Shown here: piece by piece, positions 40,336-50,319 of the stretch | Layout: each line of letters begins with the position of its first letter | How positions within the stretch are numbered: position 1 is the stretch's first letter | Assembly (NCBI RefSeq): GCF_000378045.1 | Contig: NZ_KB899098.1 | Coordinates: forward strand, 1-64,000 | Direction of reading: 5' to 3' | Length of the DNA: 64,000 bases | Origin: Marinobacterium rhizophilum DSM 18822 | Lineage (GTDB): Bacteria; Pseudomonadota; Gammaproteobacteria; Pseudomonadales; Balneatricaceae | Program-made: the position numbers and the translations under genes | The notes under the pieces: model-generated | What the model was told of the DNA's origin: nothing | What the model saw: the letters and a program-made list of their open reading frames with translations, nothing else | Databases searched by the model: none

Positions 40336-41096
40336 AGCCCGGCCCCGACAAACGCAACCAGCTCGTCAACGAACCGGTCCTGATGAGAATAGAACGGCAG
40401 ATGTCCGGCGCCCTCATAAAGGCGTACCCGGGCCTGGGGTTGCAGCGCCTGCATTCGCTCCAGGATGGTTGCCGGCACCAGATGATCCGACTCGCCAAAG
40501 ATATGCAGCGCAGGCAGCGCGAGCCCAGCCAGCGTTTCGCGATGATCCTCGGCCAGTAGCATCAGATTGTCGGCCAGACCCGCAGGCTCATGTTCAGCCA
40601 GCACTGCTTTCAGCGCCCGCAGAATGTCCCGCGCCCCCTCGCCGCGGCTTTGCAGCAGTGCAAAGCTCGCCAGGGTGCGGGCCGAATCCGTCGCCTGCGC
40701 GCTGACAAAGCCATCGAAAATGTCCGCAGCCATGCCGCAGGGCCAGTCTTCCCGTGCAACAAAACAGGGATTGGAGGCCACCGTGACCAGCGCACTCACG
40801 CGCTCCGGCGCCTGGCGGGCCGCTTGCGCTGCGACCAGCCCACCGAGCGACCAGCCCAGCCAGATCGCGCTTTCATCCACCTGCTGCAACACTTCGGCAG
40901 CAACCGCCTGTACGGTAACGGGCCCCGTCAGCGCGGACGAACGTCCCAGCCCCGGCAGATCGATCAGCAGCGGATCAAAATGCGCCCGCAGGGCCGGCAG
41001 CAACGGCTGCCAGACATCGCTGTGCAGGCCCCAGCCATGCAACAGCACCAGCAGCGGACGTCCGGTTCGAGGTCGGCGCTCGACATACAGGCTCAT
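40332..41096 (-). CDS. bioH: Pimeloyl-ACP methyl ester carboxylesterase
   Basis: A 254-residue alpha/beta hydrolase that frees pimeloyl-ACP from its methyl ester. [10 protein letters not shown], nucleophile S83 in GWSLGGL, and a C-terminal His in [14 protein letters not shown]. Start and stop overlap with bioF and bioC (ATGA, GTGA), so the three are translationally coupled. Confidence 0.94.
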   Translation of the reverse strand: MSLYVERRPRTGRPLLVLLHGWGLHSDVWQPLLPALRAHFDPLLIDLPGLGRSSALTGPVTVQAVAAEVLQQVDESAIWLGWSLGGLVAAQAARQAPERVSALVTVASNPCFVAREDWPCGMAADIFDGFVSAQATDSARTLASFALLQSRGEGARDILRALKAVLAEHEPAGLADNLMLLAEDHRETLAGLALPALHIFGESDHLVPATILERMQALQPQARVRLYEGAGHLPFYSHQDRFVDELVAFVGAGL

Positions 41097-42274
41097 GCAT
41101 GCGCTCCATGGAGCCCTGATCCGATCACCTGCCCCAGCGCGTCGAGCAGCTCATCCACCTGCGCCTCGCTGTGGCTGGCACTGAGGGTGACCCGCAGACG
41201 GGCGCTGCCGGCCGGTACCGTGGGTGGGCGTATGGCACCCACAAAGATACCCCGTGCTTCGAGCCCCGCACTTATGGCCATGGCCGCATCAGCCTCGCCG
41301 ATCAGAATCGGCTGAATTGGCGTGGGCGAATCCATCAGAGCAAGCCCCAGCTGCTGGCAACCGGCGCGAAAACGCCCAATCAGCGCATTCAAGTGTTCGC
41401 GGCGCCAATCGTCACGCTCCAGCAGACGCAAGCTGGCCAGCGAGGCGCAGGCCACCGCAGGCGGCATACTGGTGGTGTAAATATAGGTGCGGGCAAACTG
41501 GATCAGGGTTTCAATCAGGGCGCTGGAACCGGCCACGAAAGCACCGGAAGTACCGAACGCCTTGCCCAGGGTGCCGACCAGTACCGGAACCTCGTCCGTC
41601 CCCAGGTTAAAGTGATCGACAATACCGCGCCCGCCCCGGCCGATACAGCCAAAGCCGTGGGCATCATCAACCATCAGCCAGCCGCCCTGCGCCCGGGTTG
41701 CAGCCGATAGCGCCGGCAACGGTGCCAGATCGCCATCCATGCTGAAGACGCCATCGGTCACCACCAGCTTGCGCCGCCCCTCAGTCCTGGCCAGGCGCTG
41801 CTCCAGACTGGCGACATCGTTGTGCAGATAACGCTGAAAGCGCGCACCGCTCAGTAGACCGGCATCAAGCAGGGAGGCATGATTGAGACGGTCCTGGAAA
41901 ATCGCATCCGCTTTACCCAGCAGACCGTTGATGGCGCCCAGGTTGGCCATATACCCGGTGGAGAACAGCAGCACCCGCTCGCGACCGGTGAACTCGGCCA
42001 GGGCCTCCTCCAGCTCATGGTGAGCACGACCATGGCCATTCACCAGATGGGAGGCGCCGCCGCCAACCCCATAGCGCTCGGCACCCTCTCGCAGGGCACG
42101 AATCACCTCAGGATGATTGGCAAGGCCCAGATAGTCATTGGAACAGAACGCCAGATAGCGTTTGCCATCGACCTGAACCTCAGGGCCCTGGGGGCTGTCC
42201 AGTACGCGGCGTCGACGGTACAGGGCGTCACGTTCGCGCTGATCCAGCGCAGCCTGCAACTGATCGAAGGACAT
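41093..42274 (-). CDS. bioF: 8-amino-7-oxononanoate synthase
   Basis: A 393-residue PLP enzyme that joins pimeloyl-ACP with alanine. The PLP lysine is K238 in [19 protein letters not shown] and VDDAHGFG are present. It lies 75 bp after bioB. Confidence 0.96.
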   Translation of the reverse strand: MSFDQLQAALDQRERDALYRRRRVLDSPQGPEVQVDGKRYLAFCSNDYLGLANHPEVIRALREGAERYGVGGGASHLVNGHGRAHHELEEALAEFTGRERVLLFSTGYMANLGAINGLLGKADAIFQDRLNHASLLDAGLLSGARFQRYLHNDVASLEQRLARTEGRRKLVVTDGVFSMDGDLAPLPALSAATRAQGGWLMVDDAHGFGCIGRGGRGIVDHFNLGTDEVPVLVGTLGKAFGTSGAFVAGSSALIETLIQFARTYIYTTSMPPAVACASLASLRLLERDDWRREHLNALIGRFRAGCQQLGLALMDSPTPIQPILIGEADAAMAISAGLEARGIFVGAIRPPTVPAGSARLRVTLSASHSEAQVDELLDALGQVIGSGLHGAHA

Positions 42275-42349
42275 GGAAGACTCCAGCTTGTGCCCGGGTT
42301 GCGCGCCTGTATTACCAGGGCGGCATCCCGGACCAGGGGCACAAAAAAA

Positions 42350-43393
42350 TCAGGCGGGGTAGAAGCGTGCGCTGTCCTGGGCGGACTGCACCTGCTGCAT
42401 CAGCTGTTCCTGCTGCGTTTCATCGGAATCGGAAATGCGCTGCTCCGGGTTGATACCCAGGCGCTTGAACAACTGCAGGTCACTGTTGGTGTCCGGGTTG
42501 GGCGTCGTCAGCAGGCATTCACCGTAGAAGATGGAATTGGCACCGGCAAAGAAGGTCATGGCCTGCATTTCGTCGCTCATGCTTTCACGCCCGGCGGACA
42601 GGCGCACATGGGATTCGGGCATCATGATACGCGCCACCGCGATGGTGCGGATAAAGTCCAGATGATCCAGATCTTCGGCGTTCTCCAGCGGCGTACCCTT
42701 GACCTTGACCAGCATGTTGATGGGCACAGATTCAGGATGGCGTGGCAGGTTGGCCAGCTGGCTCAGCAGCCCGATACGGTCGGTGGCGGTTTCACCCAGC
42801 CCCAGAATGCCGCCGCTGCACACCTTCATGCCGGATTCGCGCACATGATGCAGCGTATCCAGACGGTCCTGATAGGTGCGGGTGGTGATGATCTTGTCGT
42901 AGTACTCGGGCGAGGTATCGAGATTGTGGTTGTAGTAATCCAGTCCCGCCTCTGCCAGGCGCTCGGCTTTGCTTTCATCCAGCATGCCAAGGGTCATGCA
43001 GGTTTCCAGCCCCAGCTTTTTGACCTCGCGCACCATCTCCGTCACATAGGGCATGTCCTTTTCGGCCGGGTGCTTCCAGGCGGCCCCCATGCAGAAACGG
43101 GTTGAGCCGGCGGCTTTGGCGGCGCGGGCCTTTTCCAGCACTTTGTCGACCTGCATCAGGCGTTCTTTCTCAAGCCCGGTATTGTAGTGCCCACTCTGGG
43201 GGCAGTACTTGCAGTCTTCCGGGCAGGCACCCGTCTTGATCGACAACAGGGTGCTAACCTGTACTTCATTGGGATTAAAGTGCTGACGATGTACAGTCTG
43301 AGCCTGAAACAGCAGGTCATTGAAGGGCAGTTCGAACAGTGCGCGAACTTCCTGCGGGGTCCAGTCGTGACGAACGGCGGCCTTGGCTTGCAT
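42350..43393 (-). CDS. bioB: Biotin synthase
   Basis: A 347-residue radical SAM enzyme that inserts sulphur into dethiobiotin. The SAM cluster is CPEDCKYC (C57, C61, C64); [11 protein letters not shown] and GGILGLGET follow. First gene of bioBFHCD, divergent from comF. Confidence 0.97.
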   Translation of the reverse strand: MQAKAAVRHDWTPQEVRALFELPFNDLLFQAQTVHRQHFNPNEVQVSTLLSIKTGACPEDCKYCPQSGHYNTGLEKERLMQVDKVLEKARAAKAAGSTRFCMGAAWKHPAEKDMPYVTEMVREVKKLGLETCMTLGMLDESKAERLAEAGLDYYNHNLDTSPEYYDKIITTRTYQDRLDTLHHVRESGMKVCSGGILGLGETATDRIGLLSQLANLPRHPESVPINMLVKVKGTPLENAEDLDHLDFIRTIAVARIMMPESHVRLSAGRESMSDEMQAMTFFAGANSIFYGECLLTTPNPDTNSDLQLFKRLGINPEQRISDSDETQQEQLMQQVQSAQDSARFYPA

Positions 43394-43489
43394 CTTGGAG
43401 AATCCCTATCAAAAATTCAGTCAGGCGCAACCGGGCGCCACCAGAAGAATAGGCAGCCATAATAAACCGACAGAAGGATCTGTCAACCA

Positions 43490-44197
43490 ATGCATTATTC
43501 GAAGGTGGACTTCGGGTTACTTTTTAACCAATCCTGTGGGCTGTGCCGGATTCATCCGCAGACCCGTGGCGGCCTCTGCCAGGCCTGTCTCGATGACATG
43601 CCCCGCATTGCCCCGGCGTGTCGCAGCTGCGCACTGCCAACCGAGGGTACTGAAGGCCTGATCTGCGGCCGCTGCCAGAAGCGCCCGCCTGCCTTTGACC
43701 GTACCTACGCGGCCTTCGCCTACCGGTTTCCCCTCAACCGGCTGATCCCACTGATCAAATACCATGGCCAGACCGGCCAACTGGGCTGGCTCGCGAACAG
43801 CTTTGCCGACCATCTGCAACACCACTGTGATGCCCTGCCCCAGGTACTGATCCCGGTGCCACTGGCCGCCTCCAGACTGCGCCGGCGCGGCTATAACCAG
43901 GCTGCTCTGCTGGCCGCACGCCTGGGAGCACGCCTGACAATAGCAACAGATCTGCGCAGCCTGACCAAACCCCGTGAGACAACTCACCAGATGGAGCTGC
44001 GCGGCAAGGCGAGGCGACGCAACCTCAAGGGCGCCTTCAGCTGGAACGGGCCGGCCTATGATCATGTCGCCCTGATCGACGATGTCATGACGACCGGCAC
44101 GACCGTCAACGAAATCAGCCGGCAGCTGAAAAAAGCGGGCGTCAGGCGGGTGGATATCTGGGTGCTGGCCCGTACACCGGCGCCCGGTGAGCAATGA
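43490..44197 (+). CDS. comF: ComF-family phosphoribosyltransferase-like protein
   Basis: A 235-residue protein with an N-terminal zinc-ribbon (CGLCRIHPQTRGGLCQAC, then CRSCALP and CGRCQ) and a PRTase domain with the phosphate loop VALIDDVMTTGTTVNE. Linked to DNA uptake in competent bacteria. The ribosome site AAGGA sits in the loop of a small inverted repeat (GACAG/CTGTC), which could affect translation. Confidence 0.92.
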   Translation: MHYSKVDFGLLFNQSCGLCRIHPQTRGGLCQACLDDMPRIAPACRSCALPTEGTEGLICGRCQKRPPAFDRTYAAFAYRFPLNRLIPLIKYHGQTGQLGWLANSFADHLQHHCDALPQVLIPVPLAASRLRRRGYNQAALLAARLGARLTIATDLRSLTKPRETTHQMELRGKARRRNLKGAFSWNGPAYDHVALIDDVMTTGTTVNEISRQLKKAGVRRVDIWVLARTPAPGEQ

Positions 44198-44304
44198 AGT
44201 TTCAACAAACCGATTGAATCAACAACCAAAGCACGCCTAAGCTTTAACGTACCTCGGGCGCCTGATTGGAAGACACCGAGCCTCAGTCAGTAAGGAGGCT
44301 ATAT

Positions 44305-45951
44305 ATGCAGTTCACCCTGTTTGGAGACCTTGTCGGCGGTATCGGTTTGTTTCTGCTGGGCATGCACCTGATGACCCAGGGCCTGCGCAAGGCGGCAGGG
44401 CCGTCACTGAAACAGATTCTGCGCACCGCCACCCTGTCACGCCTGCGCGGGCTGATCTCCGGCACCCTGATCACCGCTCTCGTGCAGTCCTCCAGCGCCG
44501 TCACCATCGCCACCATCGGCTTCGTCAACGCGGGGCTCCTCACCCTGGCCCAGTCGGTTTCGGTCATCTACGGCTGTAACATCGGCACCACCATGGTCGG
44601 CTGGCTGATTGCCCTGATCGGCTTCAAGATTCATATCAGCGCGCTGGCTCTGCCACTGATCGGTGGCGGCATGCTGGTGCAACTGGCCGGGCGCGGCGGT
44701 CGAGTGGCCCACATCGGCTTTGCCCTGGCGGGCTTTGGGGTGTTCTTTATCGGCCTGGATTTTCTCAAGAGTGCCTTTGCCGGCTTTGAGCAGCACCTGG
44801 ATCTGTCGACCCTGGGCAGCAACGGCCTGAGTTTGCTGCTGTTTGTCCTGGCCGGTTTCGTACTGACCCTGCTGATGCAATCCTCCGCCGCAGCGCTGGC
44901 CATTACCCTGTCCCTGACCGCGTCCGGCGCCATCCCGCTGGCCGCCGCCGCCGCCATGGTGATCGGTGCCAATGTCGGCACCACCTCCACCGCCATCCTT
45001 GCGGTCATCGGCGCGACCTCCAATGCCAAGCGCATCGCCGCTGCCCACGTACTGTTCAACCTGCTGACGGGCCTCATCGGGCTCGGATTGCTGCTGCTGC
45101 TGGCCCCCTGGCTTAACCGCATAGATGCAACACGCTATGACCTTGTGCTGTTACTGGCGCTGTTCCACTCCATGTTCAACCTGGCCGGCGTCGCCCTGCT
45201 CTGGCCCCTCACCGACCGCCTGGTGGTCATTCTCAAGCGGCGCTTCTGCAGCCAGGAGGAAGACGAGGGTCGCACCCGCTACCTGGATGACACCCTGGTG
45301 CAGATGCCCTCCCTGGCGATCGAGGCCATGGCCAAGGAATTGACGCGAGTGGACCAGATCTGTTCACGTATGGCCCGCGAAGCCATCAGTTCCAACGACG
45401 GCAACAACAACCGCCTGCGCGCCCAGCAGCAGAGTGTGGACAGGCTGGTCAGCAAGATCGGCGTCTTCTGTCAGCGCATTGCCGAGAACGATATCAGCAG
45501 CGAAGTCAGCGGCATTTTGCCCACGGCGTTGCGCATCACACGCTACCTGAACGAAGTCAGCCGCCTGTCGTGCCTGCTGCCGGGCTACTATGACCGCTTT
45601 GACGTCATCGCCGATGAAGCCACCCGGCGCGCCGTGCACGACTACCAAAGGGCCAGTATCGAACTGATCGATGCCTGCGAAATCGACGACAGCGTCGACC
45701 AGGGTGCCGACAGTGCCCACCTGCTGCTGCGACAGCTGGAACGCCAGTATCAGAACCTCAAGTCCTCGATCCTGCAGGCGGCGACTGAACGACGCCTGTC
45801 CCCCGAGGATACGGTACAGTTGCTGGATGCCCTGAGTCATATTCATCGCCTGGCCGAGCAGGCCGAGAAAGTATCGCGCTACTGGAGCGGTATCACCCCG
45901 CTGCAGCATCGAGATCCGGCGCACACAACGGCGGCTACGCCAACGGCCTGA
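44305..45951 (+). CDS. Na/Pi-cotransporter family protein with PhoU-like tail
   Basis: A 548-residue membrane protein. Two inverted PNaS repeats hold the QSSSA and QSSAA motifs (ALVQSSSAVTIATIGF; LLMQSSAAALAIT) and GANVGTTSTA. The last 220 residues are soluble helical PhoU-like. It probably moves phosphate with sodium. The start at 44305 has AAGGAGG seven bases upstream; 13 in-frame upstream residues are left out. Confidence 0.92.
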   Translation: MQFTLFGDLVGGIGLFLLGMHLMTQGLRKAAGPSLKQILRTATLSRLRGLISGTLITALVQSSSAVTIATIGFVNAGLLTLAQSVSVIYGCNIGTTMVGWLIALIGFKIHISALALPLIGGGMLVQLAGRGGRVAHIGFALAGFGVFFIGLDFLKSAFAGFEQHLDLSTLGSNGLSLLLFVLAGFVLTLLMQSSAAALAITLSLTASGAIPLAAAAAMVIGANVGTTSTAILAVIGATSNAKRIAAAHVLFNLLTGLIGLGLLLLLAPWLNRIDATRYDLVLLLALFHSMFNLAGVALLWPLTDRLVVILKRRFCSQEEDEGRTRYLDDTLVQMPSLAIEAMAKELTRVDQICSRMAREAISSNDGNNNRLRAQQQSVDRLVSKIGVFCQRIAENDISSEVSGILPTALRITRYLNEVSRLSCLLPGYYDRFDVIADEATRRAVHDYQRASIELIDACEIDDSVDQGADSAHLLLRQLERQYQNLKSSILQAATERRLSPEDTVQLLDALSHIHRLAEQAEKVSRYWSGITPLQHRDPAHTTAATPTA

Positions 45952-46046
45952 AACTACAGCCAAGCTTTTGCCCGCGCCTTTACAAGCGCGCGGGCCTGAC
46001 CTTAGGATAATCGCCCCTACTGCCCTTTGAACGGACTCGCCTGACC

Positions 46047-46793
46047 ATGATCCAGGATCCATTTTTCTACCTGGTTGCGATACCTGCGGTATTAATCGTC
46101 GGTATATCAAAAGGCGGCCTGGGCGGGGGCCTGGGTCTGATCGCCGTTCCTCTGCTCGCGCTGGCCGTGCCGCCCACCACCGCCGCCGCCATCATGCTGC
46201 CGATTCTCTGCCTGATGGACCTGGTGGGATTGTGGAAATTCCGTGGCAAGGGCGATGCCCGATGTCTCAAGGTGCTGCTGCCCGCAGCCGTGGTGGGCAT
46301 CGTGCTCGGCGCTCTCAGCTTTCGTTACCTGACCGATGATCATATCCGCCTGATCGTCGGTACCATCGCCATCACCTTTACGCTGAACTATTACCTGCGC
46401 AAGAAGGCCCAGCATCCGCGTAAACAAAACCTTGCCCACGGCAGCTTCTGGGGCGCCCTGTCCGGCTTCACCAGTTTCAGCGTGCACGCTGGCGGCGCGC
46501 CCCTGAATATCTACTTGCTGCCATTGCGGCTCGAAAAGCAGGCCTATATCGGCACCACCATCGTCTTTTTCGCTGCCGTTAACTACATCAAGCTGATTCC
46601 CTATGGCATGCTCGGTCAGTTCAGTACCGATATGCTCACCACCTCTGCCGTACTCGCTGTGCTGGCGCCGGTCGGCGTACTGACCGGGGCCTGGCTGCAA
46701 CACCGCATCAACGAGCGCATTTTTTATCACCTCTGTTACGGCTTTCTGATGCTGGCCGGCATCAAGCTGTTTTACGATGTATTCAGCCACTGA
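46047..46793 (+). CDS. TauE/SafE-family sulfite or anion exporter
   Basis: A 248-residue membrane protein with seven or eight helices. The family start VGISKGGLGGGLGLIAVPLLAL and the repeat-like FWGALSGFTSFSVHAGGAPLN are present. Members export sulfoacetate, sulfite or similar anions; the substrate here is unknown. Confidence 0.9.
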   Translation: MIQDPFFYLVAIPAVLIVGISKGGLGGGLGLIAVPLLALAVPPTTAAAIMLPILCLMDLVGLWKFRGKGDARCLKVLLPAAVVGIVLGALSFRYLTDDHIRLIVGTIAITFTLNYYLRKKAQHPRKQNLAHGSFWGALSGFTSFSVHAGGAPLNIYLLPLRLEKQAYIGTTIVFFAAVNYIKLIPYGMLGQFSTDMLTTSAVLAVLAPVGVLTGAWLQHRINERIFYHLCYGFLMLAGIKLFYDVFSH

Positions 46794-46809
46794 TCACACT
46801 CACTCTGCC

Positions 46810-46818
46810 TGCTATACT
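46810..46818 (+). promoter_or_regulatory. Candidate trmO promoter
   Basis: TGCTATACT is an extended -10, 30 bp before trmO; the -35 match (CTGATC) is weak. Confidence 0.4.
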
Positions 46819-46848
46819 CCCGGGCTTTAATTCCCCAGATGACGACTG

Positions 46849-47562
46849 ATGCAGCCTATTGAATTTCAGCCCATCGGACTTATCCACAGCGGCTACAAGG
46901 AAAAGTTCGGCATTCCGCGCCAGCCAGGCCTGGTGCACTCGGTCGGCGCCACCCTTGAACTGTTGCCCCCGTACGGCAACCGGGAGTCGGTCCGCGGGCT
47001 CGAAATGGCCAGCCACATCTGGCTGCTGTTTCTGTTCAGTGAATGTGTCGGCAAGGGCTGGAGCCCAACGGTGCGCCCGCCACGCCTGGGCGGAAACCAG
47101 CGCATCGGCGTCTTCGCCACCCGCTCACCGTTTCGACCCAACCCCGTCGGACTTTCGCCGGTGCGCCTGGACGGCATCCGCTTCGAAGGCGATCGCGTGC
47201 TGCTCGATATCAGCGGCGCCGACCTGCTGGACCAGACCCCGGTGTTCGACATCAAGCCGTACCTGCCCTACTCGGATCGCATCGACAGCGCCACCTTTGA
47301 GCTGGCAGAGCGCATCGAGCTGCTCGACCTCCCGGTCATCTTCAGCCCTCAGGCGCAGCACTGCTGCGACGACTACGAACGCCAGCACAAAGAGCCGCTG
47401 CGCCGCCAGATCGAGGACCTGCTACGCTGCGACCCACGCCCGGCCTATCAGAAGAAGCAGACAGAGCGCATCTACGGCATTCGCCTGCATGACCTGAATA
47501 TCCGCTGGAGCATCGATCAGGACCAGATCCGCGTACTGGAAATCCTGCCGCTCACCGACTGA
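46849..47562 (+). CDS. trmO: tRNA t6A37 N6-methyltransferase TrmO (TsaA)
   Basis: A 237-residue SAM-dependent enzyme of unusual beta-barrel fold that methylates t6A37 in tRNA-Thr. IGLIHSGYKEKFGIPRQPGL, RGLEMASHIWLLFLFS, and FATRSPFRPNPVGLSPVRL are the family motifs. Length matches E. coli TrmO. YciO (21.6 kb) and TadA (30.8 kb) are other tRNA-related genes in the window. Confidence 0.95.
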   Translation: MQPIEFQPIGLIHSGYKEKFGIPRQPGLVHSVGATLELLPPYGNRESVRGLEMASHIWLLFLFSECVGKGWSPTVRPPRLGGNQRIGVFATRSPFRPNPVGLSPVRLDGIRFEGDRVLLDISGADLLDQTPVFDIKPYLPYSDRIDSATFELAERIELLDLPVIFSPQAQHCCDDYERQHKEPLRRQIEDLLRCDPRPAYQKKQTERIYGIRLHDLNIRWSIDQDQIRVLEILPLTD

Positions 47563-47654
47563 CCCTGATCAGCACCCCCTCGCCGGTTCAGCGCTTGCAC
47601 CGCAGGGGCTTGCTCGCTCTAATAGAGATCACTTTTTACTCACAGGGAGTATTC

Positions 47655-48953
47655 ATGCCCGCGCAACGGATTACATCTGAACAAATAGCATTCGACCAGC
47701 AGCATATCTGGCATCCCTATTCGTCCATGATCAACCCGCCACCCGCCTATCCCGTGGTGGCGGCCAAGGGCGTACGGCTGGAGCTGGCCGACGGCCGCGA
47801 ACTGATCGACGGCATGGCCTCCTGGTGGTCTGTCATTCATGGCTATGGCCACCCGCAACTCAATGCTGCGGCCCACGCCCAGATTGATCGCATGAGCCAT
47901 GTGATGTTCGGCGGCATCACCCATGAACCCGCCATCGAGCTGGCGCAACGCCTGGTGGACATGACCCCGCAAGGCCTCGACAAGGTGTTTATTGCCGATT
48001 CGGGCTCGGTGGCCGTGGAAGTGGCGATCAAGATGGCCATTCAGTACTGGCATGCCAAAGGCCTTCCCGCCAAGCACCGGCTGCTGACCATTCGCAGCGG
48101 CTATCACGGCGACACCTTTGGCGCCATGTCGGTCTGCGATCCGGTCGGCGGCATGCACGAAATCTTTACCGGCGTGCTGCCACAGCAGTTTTTCGCCCCG
48201 CGCCCCGAGATTCCGTTCCACGGCGACTGGGATGACAGCGATATTAGCGAGCTGGAAAACCTGCTGGCCCAGCAGCACGCGCAGATCGCGGCACTGATTC
48301 TGGAGCCCATTGTGCAGGGTGCCGGCGGCATGCGTTTCTATCATCCTGAATACCTCAAACGCGCCCGCGCACTGTGCGACGCGTACGACGTATTGCTGAT
48401 TGCCGACGAAGTGGCCACCGGCTTTGGCCGCACCGGCAAGCTGTTCGCCTGCGAACACGCAGGGATTACCCCCGACATTCTGTGTGTCGGCAAGGCCCTG
48501 ACCGGCGGTTACATGACCCTGGCCGCGACCCTGACACGCACGGATATCGGCGAAACAATCTCCGCCGGCGGCGCCGGCTGCTTTATGCACGGCCCGACAT
48601 TCATGGCCAACCCGCTGGCCTGTGCTGTCGCGGCTACAAGCCTGAAGCTGCTGCACGAGGGCGACTGGGCCGGCAATGTTGCCCGTATCGAGCGGGGCCT
48701 GAAGTCCGGCCTCGCGCCCGCTGCGGCGCTTGAGAGCGTCGCCGAGGTACGTTGCCTCGGCGCTATCGGCGTGGTGGAAATGAAGGCGCCGGTCAATACC
48801 GTGGAAATACAGAAGGCGTTTGTCGCCCAGGGCATCTGGATCCGCCCCTTCGGCAAGCTGGTCTATGTCATGCCACCCTATGTTATGTCGAATGAGGATC
48901 TTGCCACCCTGACCCATGCGATGGTGAAAGTACTGGCGGAATACCGGAGTTAA
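47655..48953 (+). CDS. bioA: Adenosylmethionine-8-amino-7-oxononanoate aminotransferase
   Basis: A 432-residue class III PLP aminotransferase that makes 7,8-diaminopelargonate. HIWHPYSSM, GMASWWSVIHGYGHP and the PLP lysine K280 in VGKALTGGYM are present. GGGAG precedes the start. It is detached from the other bio genes, 4 kb past bioB on the plus strand, as in several pseudomonads. Confidence 0.96.
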   Translation: MPAQRITSEQIAFDQQHIWHPYSSMINPPPAYPVVAAKGVRLELADGRELIDGMASWWSVIHGYGHPQLNAAAHAQIDRMSHVMFGGITHEPAIELAQRLVDMTPQGLDKVFIADSGSVAVEVAIKMAIQYWHAKGLPAKHRLLTIRSGYHGDTFGAMSVCDPVGGMHEIFTGVLPQQFFAPRPEIPFHGDWDDSDISELENLLAQQHAQIAALILEPIVQGAGGMRFYHPEYLKRARALCDAYDVLLIADEVATGFGRTGKLFACEHAGITPDILCVGKALTGGYMTLAATLTRTDIGETISAGGAGCFMHGPTFMANPLACAVAATSLKLLHEGDWAGNVARIERGLKSGLAPAAALESVAEVRCLGAIGVVEMKAPVNTVEIQKAFVAQGIWIRPFGKLVYVMPPYVMSNEDLATLTHAMVKVLAEYRS

Positions 48954-49127
48954 TCCAGCGGTAGTCTGCCGGGAATCAGCTCGGCTTGCCGCTTTTCGGT
49001 TCGGATACTGGCCCGCGCCAAACCCGGCCGTTCAACTCAGGTACAGGCACATTGGACTATGCTGTGCAGCCTAAGATACTCAGACCGCTAAGGCAGTCAG
49101 TCAAACGCTGGCCCTGGAGACATAAAG

Positions 49128-49661
49128 ATGAACAAATCAATGCTCGTAGGTACTGTACTGGGCGCCGTCCTTGTCACTGCAGGTGGCGGCTTCGCCGGAT
49201 ACCAGATGATGAACTCCGCTCCCGCCGCAGCCGAGGTGCTCAAGGTCTCTGAAGCCTACAAGACCATCAAGGTACCGCGCGAAGTCTGCGAAGACCGCGT
49301 GGTGACCCACCAGGCACCGGTCAAGGATGAAAACCGCATTGCCGGCTCCGTCGTCGGTGCCGTCGTCGGCGGTCTGCTGGGCAAGCAGGTCGGTGGTGGT
49401 AACGGCAAGAAGCTGGCGACAGTTGCAGGCGCCGCCGCCGGTGGCTACGCCGGCAACCAGGTGCAGAAAAACCTGCAGGAAAAAGATACCTATACCACCA
49501 CCGAACGCGTCTGCAATACCGTCACGGACACGAAAAAGGATCTGATCGGTTACGACGTGGAATATCGCCTGGGCGAGCAGGTAGCCACCGTGCGCATGGA
49601 TCACAACCCTGGCAGCAGCATTCCGGTCAAGGATGGCAAACTGGTCCTCAATGCCCAGTAA
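49128..49661 (+). CDS. Glycine-zipper 2TM domain envelope protein
   Basis: A 177-residue protein with an N-terminal hydrophobic segment (about 4-27) acting as anchor or signal, and a glycine-zipper region (AGSVVGAVVGGLLGKQVGGG, then AGAAAGGYAGNQV) at about 67-105. Two cysteines flank it (VCEDR; VCNTV). Resembles the Rick_17kDa-type surface antigens. Role unknown; probably envelope. GGAG precedes the start. Confidence 0.85.
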   Translation: MNKSMLVGTVLGAVLVTAGGGFAGYQMMNSAPAAAEVLKVSEAYKTIKVPREVCEDRVVTHQAPVKDENRIAGSVVGAVVGGLLGKQVGGGNGKKLATVAGAAAGGYAGNQVQKNLQEKDTYTTTERVCNTVTDTKKDLIGYDVEYRLGEQVATVRMDHNPGSSIPVKDGKLVLNAQ

Positions 49662-49687
49662 CAAAACGCCTTGTCGCACACGACACA

Positions 49688-49710
49688 GGGGCCTGAACAG
49701 GCCCCTTTTT
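49688..49710 (+). terminator. Terminator after the glycine-zipper gene
   Basis: GGGGCCTG and CAGGCCCC pair, followed by five T. Confidence 0.9.
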
Positions 49711-49801
49711 CATGCCTGCTCACAGGGCCCAGCCAAGATGCTCGACCCTGGCTCCCGCTTTCTTTATGCTTTGGCGAAATGGATCTGTAGTGGGAGCAGT
49801 A

Positions 49802-50233
49802 ATGCCACGTATCAAGATAGAGATGCCGCAACACTTTACCTTCACCACTGAATTGCCGGTGCGCATCAGCGACATCAACTACGGCGGCCACCTGAGCAAC
49901 GACTCCATCGTGTCGTTGATTCATGAAGCCCGGGTGCGCTTTCTGGCGCAGTACAACTACGGTGAGTTAAACGTCGAGGGCGTGGGCATGATCATGACCG
50001 ACTCGGCGGTCATCTATAAGGCGGAAGGGTTTCATGGAGATGTTCTGCAGATTGACGTCTGCATCGACGACTTCAACAAGTACGGCTGCGATTTCTACTA
50101 TCTGCTCAGCAACAAGAAAACCGCTGTCGAGGTCGCACATGCCAAGACCGGCATGGTGTTCTTCGATTATGAGCAGCGCAAAGTCACCACGGTGCCACAG
50201 AAATTTCGTGACCGCATGATGAAAAACACCTGA
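49802..50233 (+). CDS. Acyl-CoA thioesterase (hot-dog fold)
   Basis: A 143-residue 4HBT-family protein: VRISDINYGGHLSNDSIVSLIHEAR carries the Asp/Asn-GH active-site pattern near residues 20-30. Substrate unknown. The start at 49802 has GGGAG upstream; 30 in-frame residues upstream run through the terminator and are left out. Confidence 0.88.
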   Translation: MPRIKIEMPQHFTFTTELPVRISDINYGGHLSNDSIVSLIHEARVRFLAQYNYGELNVEGVGMIMTDSAVIYKAEGFHGDVLQIDVCIDDFNKYGCDFYYLLSNKKTAVEVAHAKTGMVFFDYEQRKVTTVPQKFRDRMMKNT

Positions 50234-50319
50234 TACAGGCCCCATGCATTTCCCTGCAACAGCCTCATATCACCGACAGGTACACAGCCGGGTGAAGCGA
50301 GGCTGCTGAACACAGCGTA

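Noticed and set aside
45970-45995. GC-rich hairpin between the Na/Pi transporter and the TauE gene
   Set aside because: A stem is present but no T tract on either side, so I do not call a terminator.
47640-48917. A 425-codon ORF opposite bioA
   Set aside because: Antisense shadow; bioA is intact with all active-site motifs.
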